From Ktedonobacterales bacterium (GTDB lineage Bacteria; Chloroflexota; Ktedonobacteria; Ktedonobacterales; JADMIN01): a stretch of 8,775 bases of DNA. A model generated the notes under the pieces. The model worked only from the letters and a program-made list of their open reading frames with translations. It was not told where the DNA came from and ran no database searches. The position numbers and the translations under genes are program-made. The DNA lies in assembly GCA_015478575.1 (NCBI GenBank), contig JADMIN010000072.1, forward strand, positions 1 through 8,775, given 5' to 3'. Positions 5,562 to 8,775 of this stretch are shown piece after piece (positions within the stretch are counted from its first letter, which is position 1; the number at the start of each line of letters is the position of its first letter).

Positions 5562-6797
5562 ATGACGACGACGACGACGCCAGCCGGCGGCCAGACCGCG
5601 CAACAGACGACCGAGCGGCGCGATTGGGCCGCGCTGGAGCGCACGTACTATCAGCATACTTTCAACCGCCAGCTCGTGATGGAGCGCGGCGAGGGCGTGC
5701 GGGTCTGGGACGCGAACGGCACGGTCTACCTTGACCTAGTGGCCGGCATCGCCACCAACGTGCTCGGCCACGCCCATCCACGGGTGGTACAGGCCATTGT
5801 GGAACAAGCGCCCAAGCTGATCCATGTCTCGAACCTCTACATTAACGAGCGCCAGGTGGAACTCGCCGAGCAGCTCTATCAGGTGAGCGGGGGCATGCGC
5901 TCCTTCTTTTCCAACAGCGGCGCCGAGGCCAATGAAGGCGCGATCAAACTGGCGCGCAAGTTTGGGCGCCTGCACCGCGATGGCGCGTACGAGATTCTCA
6001 GCATGGACCGCTCGTTCCATGGGCGCACGCTGGCCACCACCGCGGCGACGGGACAGAAGAAGTATCAGGAGACCTGGGCACCGCTGCCCGATGGCTTCCG
6101 CCAGGTGCCCTTCAATGACCTGGAGGCAGTGAAGGTGGCGACGACCGCGAAGACCGTGGGTATTCTGGTGGAAGCGGTGCAGGGCGAAGGCGGCATCTGG
6201 CCCGCCTCGCATGCCTATATGCAGGGTTTGCGGCAGTGGTGCGATGAGCAGCGTCTCGTGCTGATCTGCGACGAGGTGCAGGCGGGTATGGGGCGCACCG
6301 GCACGTTCTTTAGCTGGGAGCCAATGGGCATGCGGCCCGACATCATCACGATGGCCAAGGGCCTAGCCGGCGGCGTGCCTATCGGCGCGATGCTGGCGGC
6401 GCCACGGGCGGATCTCTTCGAGCCAGGGGATCATGGCACGACCTTTGGCGGCAACCCTATCGCCTGCGCCGCTGGCGTGGCCACTATTCGCACGATTGTG
6501 GAAGAGGGACTGCTCGCGCACGCGACCGCGATGGGCGCGTACCTGGGCGAGCGGCTGGAGGGGCTGGCGACGAAATATCCAGCGCATATCACGAGCACCC
6601 GTGGCGTGGGTCTGATGCGCGCCTTCGACCTGGCCGAGCCGCGGGCACAAGAGATCATGGATGGCGCGCTGGCGCGGGGCGTGCTCATCACCAACGCTGG
6701 CCCCGCTACCATCCGTCTCGTTCCACCACTGATCATCCAGCCGGGTGACATTGATGAGGCGGTTGCCCAAGTAGATGATGTGCTAGCGGCGCTCTAG
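5562..6797 (+). CDS. argD: Acetylornithine aminotransferase (class III PLP aminotransferase)
   Basis: 411 residues, ATG start. It transfers an amino group from glutamate to N-acetylglutamate semialdehyde to give N-acetylornithine, the substrate of ArgJ. Class III signs are clear: SNSGAEANE (117-125), FHGRT (152-156) which packs on the cofactor ring, EAVQGEGG (204-211), the cofactor aspartate D237 in CDEVQAGMGRTG (236-247), the Schiff-base lysine K266 in TMAKGLAGGVPIGAM, and HGTTFGGNP (291-299) for phosphate binding by the partner subunit. The first 20 residues are a non-conserved tail starting with five threonines encoded by an ACG run. The adjacent argJ supports the acetylornithine assignment over other omega-aminotransferases; some relatives also act on succinyl-diaminopimelate or ornithine. 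Confidence 0.92.
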   Translation: MTTTTTPAGGQTAQQTTERRDWAALERTYYQHTFNRQLVMERGEGVRVWDANGTVYLDLVAGIATNVLGHAHPRVVQAIVEQAPKLIHVSNLYINERQVELAEQLYQVSGGMRSFFSNSGAEANEGAIKLARKFGRLHRDGAYEILSMDRSFHGRTLATTAATGQKKYQETWAPLPDGFRQVPFNDLEAVKVATTAKTVGILVEAVQGEGGIWPASHAYMQGLRQWCDEQRLVLICDEVQAGMGRTGTFFSWEPMGMRPDIITMAKGLAGGVPIGAMLAAPRADLFEPGDHGTTFGGNPIACAAGVATIRTIVEEGLLAHATAMGAYLGERLEGLATKYPAHITSTRGVGLMRAFDLAEPRAQEIMDGALARGVLITNAGPATIRLVPPLIIQPGDIDEAVAQVDDVLAAL

Positions 6798-6830
6798 TCC
6801 CCAATTTCGAGCAGCGAGGAAGTGATCTAG

Positions 6831-8309
6831 ATGGCAGACGACGCGCAGCAGACTGACCAGGACCGCATGGACGGCCACGCGGCCAATGGCGGTGGGTCGC
6901 ACGAGCGAGCGGCGGCGGTGGCCGCCGCGCGTGCCTACATGCAGAAAGGGAACGAGGCGGCCAACACGGGGGAGTATGAGGCCGCCGAAGAGTTCTTCCA
7001 GCAGGCGGTCTCCACCGACCCGACGGACGCGCGCGCGCGCTACAATCTGGCGCTCGCGCGCCAGAATCTCGGTGACCCGGAGGGGGCCATCGTCGCGTAT
7101 ATGCGCGCCATCCGCCTCGATCCGTCGCTGATCGAGGCATACATCAACCTGGGCAATCTCTATGGCGAGTTGGACCTGGTCGAAGAAGCGGTCGAGGTCT
7201 TCCAGCGCGCGCTCGAGTTGGATACGGGCAACGACGAGTTGTTTATCAATCTCGGCGATGGCTATCGCACCCTGGGCTTCTACGACGATGCCATTCTGGC
7301 CTACCGCCAGGCGCAGATTCTCAATCCAGAGAACACCCTCGCCGCCGACAACCTGCGCGATGTGCGCGAACGCCTGAATCAGCAGGCGGAGAACATCGCC
7401 CACCTGGAACGCCGTGTGGATGACGATCCCCGCGACCTCACGCGCTATTCCGATCTGGTGGATTCGTATCTGGAGGCGCACCGCGAGCAGGATGCCCTCA
7501 ACCTCATCAACCAGATGATCGCGCTGGAGCCGGAGAACCCCACCACCTACGAGACACAGGCGGCGGTTTATGAGGCGATGGATCAGCCTGATGAGGCGGC
7601 GGAAGCGTGGCAACATGTCGTTCAGCTCTCGCCCGATGACCCGGAGGCGTGGGAGCACCTAGGCGCGTGGCGTGAGGCCCAAGAGCGGTTTCCCGCGGCC
7701 ATCTCGGCCTACCGCCGTGCCGCCGAACTCAGCCCAGATACGCCTAGCCTGCGCTTCAATCTGGCGGTGGTCCTGCGGGACGCCGAGGACTTTGATGGCG
7801 CCATCGCCACCTACCGTGGGCTGGTTGATGAATTGAAGGGTGATGAAGACGAGTTGAGCCAGGAGATGCTGGCCGATGCCTATACGGGCCTTGCCGCGAC
7901 CCTCAATCTGGCCACGCGCTACGATATGGCCCTCCAGACGACCCAGGAATTTCTGGAACGATTCCCCGACCAGCCAGAGGCGCTCTATGAGCAGGCCTCC
8001 GCGCTCGATATGCTCGGTCGGCATGACGAGGCCATCGGCGCCTACGAGCGCGCGCTACAAGGGGATCCGCTGAACGCGACTTATAGCAATGACCTGGCGG
8101 ATACCTACTATGCGGTGGGGCGCATTGACGACGCGATTGAGATGGCGGAGAACGCCATCGCGCTCGATCCCGAGATGGCCGTCGCCTATGAGACGCTCGC
8201 CCAGGCGCTGGAGGGCGCGGGGCGTGGCGCCGAAGCGCAAGAGGCCAAGCAACGCGCCGCGGAGTTGCTCGCGGCGGAGGAAGATGGCGAGGAGGACGGC
8301 GAAGAATAA
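6831..8309 (+). CDS. Tetratricopeptide repeat (TPR) protein
   Basis: 492 residues from an ATG with GAGGA about 10 nt upstream, 33 bp after argD. From about residue 32 to 480 it is almost entirely 34-residue TPR units: about twelve can be counted, for example at 32-65, 66-99, 100-133, 134-167, 236-269, 270-303, 382-415 and 416-449, with typical W/Y/L/G/A/P positions such as YNLALARQNLGDPEGAIVAY and the closing LDP. Units near 168-235 and 338-381 are less regular. There is no signal peptide or membrane helix, so it is probably a cytoplasmic superhelical scaffold binding other proteins. The ends are polar, with a strongly acidic tail (EEDGEEDGEE). No catalytic domain is attached and the partner cannot be told from sequence. 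It may be cotranscribed with argJ and argD, without evidence of a role in arginine synthesis. Confidence 0.9.
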   Translation: MADDAQQTDQDRMDGHAANGGGSHERAAAVAAARAYMQKGNEAANTGEYEAAEEFFQQAVSTDPTDARARYNLALARQNLGDPEGAIVAYMRAIRLDPSLIEAYINLGNLYGELDLVEEAVEVFQRALELDTGNDELFINLGDGYRTLGFYDDAILAYRQAQILNPENTLAADNLRDVRERLNQQAENIAHLERRVDDDPRDLTRYSDLVDSYLEAHREQDALNLINQMIALEPENPTTYETQAAVYEAMDQPDEAAEAWQHVVQLSPDDPEAWEHLGAWREAQERFPAAISAYRRAAELSPDTPSLRFNLAVVLRDAEDFDGAIATYRGLVDELKGDEDELSQEMLADAYTGLAATLNLATRYDMALQTTQEFLERFPDQPEALYEQASALDMLGRHDEAIGAYERALQGDPLNATYSNDLADTYYAVGRIDDAIEMAENAIALDPEMAVAYETLAQALEGAGRGAEAQEAKQRAAELLAAEEDGEEDGEE

Positions 8310-8363
8310 GCATGGCAGGTGCCAGAGGCTGGTGGTGGGCGCGTGATCGGGAAGGGGGCGGGC

Positions 8364-8775
8364 ATGTTCTGTATGGTGTGCGGGGCGGAAGTCGCGAGCC
8401 ATCTCACGGCCTGCCCCTCCTGTGGCAAACCCGTGAGCGTGCGCGCACCTAGCAGCGGCGAGTTGGGCGATGCCATGCGTGACGAGACGCTGCCCGCTAT
8501 CGCGCCACCATTGGTGGCCGCTCCGCTCGCGCCCCCGCCAGCCGTCACGGGCTTCGCCGACCCCAGCATCGGGTATGGTGATGTCAGCGGTTCTCTGCTT
8601 CCGCGCGACACGTTGGGGCGTGTGGTGGTGGCCACGTCTGCCGCGATGGCGGTGGATGTGCTGGCGCCGTGGGTGAGCGTTGGCGGTGTCCACACGCCGC
8701 TGGTCCGTATCGGCGCGCCAGTGCTGGCGCTGCTCGCGGTGCTGGGGCTGCCGCTGGTGGCCGTCCGCCCCACAC
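8364..8775 (+). CDS. Zinc-ribbon membrane protein, N-terminal part
   Basis: Open from the ATG at 8364 to the window edge (137 codons visible, no stop). AAGGGGG lies 5 nt upstream; an in-frame GTG at 8343 is a weaker alternative. The N-terminus is a small zinc ribbon with two CxxC knuckles, C3/C6 and C17/C20 (MFCMVCGAEV, then ACPSCGKP). A proline/alanine-rich linker runs to about residue 62. Two hydrophobic segments follow, about 84-104 (ending APWVSVGG) and 115-134, so this is probably a multi-pass membrane protein with a cytoplasmic zinc ribbon. Proteins of this design are common in GC-rich Gram-positive-like bacteria and mostly have no known function. It lies 54 bp after the TPR gene on the same strand, and a weak TGGCA/TGCCA stem between them is not a convincing terminator. 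Confidence 0.75.
   Translation, partial: MFCMVCGAEVASHLTACPSCGKPVSVRAPSSGELGDAMRDETLPAIAPPLVAAPLAPPPAVTGFADPSIGYGDVSGSLLPRDTLGRVVVATSAAMAVDVLAPWVSVGGVHTPLVRIGAPVLALLAVLGLPLVAVRPT

Noticed and set aside
6783..7658. Minus-strand open frame of 291 codons opposite argD end and the TPR gene
   Set aside because: It mirrors the regular TPR codons on the other strand, which explains its length and repetitive look. It has no ribosome binding site and no known domain.
8055..8773. Overlapping minus-strand open frames at the right edge
   Set aside because: They are antisense to the TPR C-terminus and the zinc-ribbon gene, whose CxxC pairs and membrane segments support the plus strand.

Overview
The window is GC-rich bacterial DNA with tightly packed genes and no tRNA, rRNA, CRISPR array or insertion sequence that I can see. 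The set of genes (a multi-cistron heme-copper oxidase locus with a separate membrane-anchored cupredoxin, a PAS-LuxR regulator, a bifunctional-type ArgJ next to ArgD, a long TPR protein, a zinc-ribbon membrane protein) and the base composition fit a Chloroflexota-type organism, perhaps from the Ktedonobacteria or Thermomicrobia side. That placement is an impression from gene content and protein style, not a demonstrated assignment.

Left part (1-2993, all minus strand). Reading right to left there is a PAS-LuxR transcription regulator (2993-2169), an intergenic stretch of about 290 bp carrying two perfect palindromes and a 12-bp tandem repeat, then a terminal oxidase operon: a membrane-anchored cupredoxin with a CuA-like but incomplete metal site (1877-1116), cytochrome c oxidase subunit II with a complete CuA site (1010-189), and the first 54 codons of what is most likely subunit I (164 to the window edge). 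The position of the regulator, its cysteine-rich PAS domain and the palindromes suggest redox- or oxygen-linked control of the oxidase. This is inference.

Middle (2994-4268). An intergenic region of about 195 bp has promoter-like sequences facing both ways. It is followed by a plus-strand single gene (3189-4040) for a concanavalin-A-like, GH16-fold-type protein without a visible GH16 catalytic motif.

Right part (4269-8775, all plus strand). A good sigma-70-type promoter (TTGCGG-N17-TACAAT) and a roughly 130-nt leader with a hairpin precede argJ. argJ is followed 9 bp later by argD, whose ribosome binding site overlaps the argJ stop codon. Together they supply the acetyl-recycling and transamination steps of arginine biosynthesis. 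A 492-residue TPR protein and the start of a zinc-ribbon membrane protein (cut by the window edge) follow on the same strand with short gaps. Their link to arginine synthesis may be only positional.

No clearly new multi-gene system is evident. The most unusual items are the CuA-like cupredoxin inside the oxidase operon, the palindrome and tandem-repeat region upstream of it, and the three perfect 18-bp repeats in the regulator gene.
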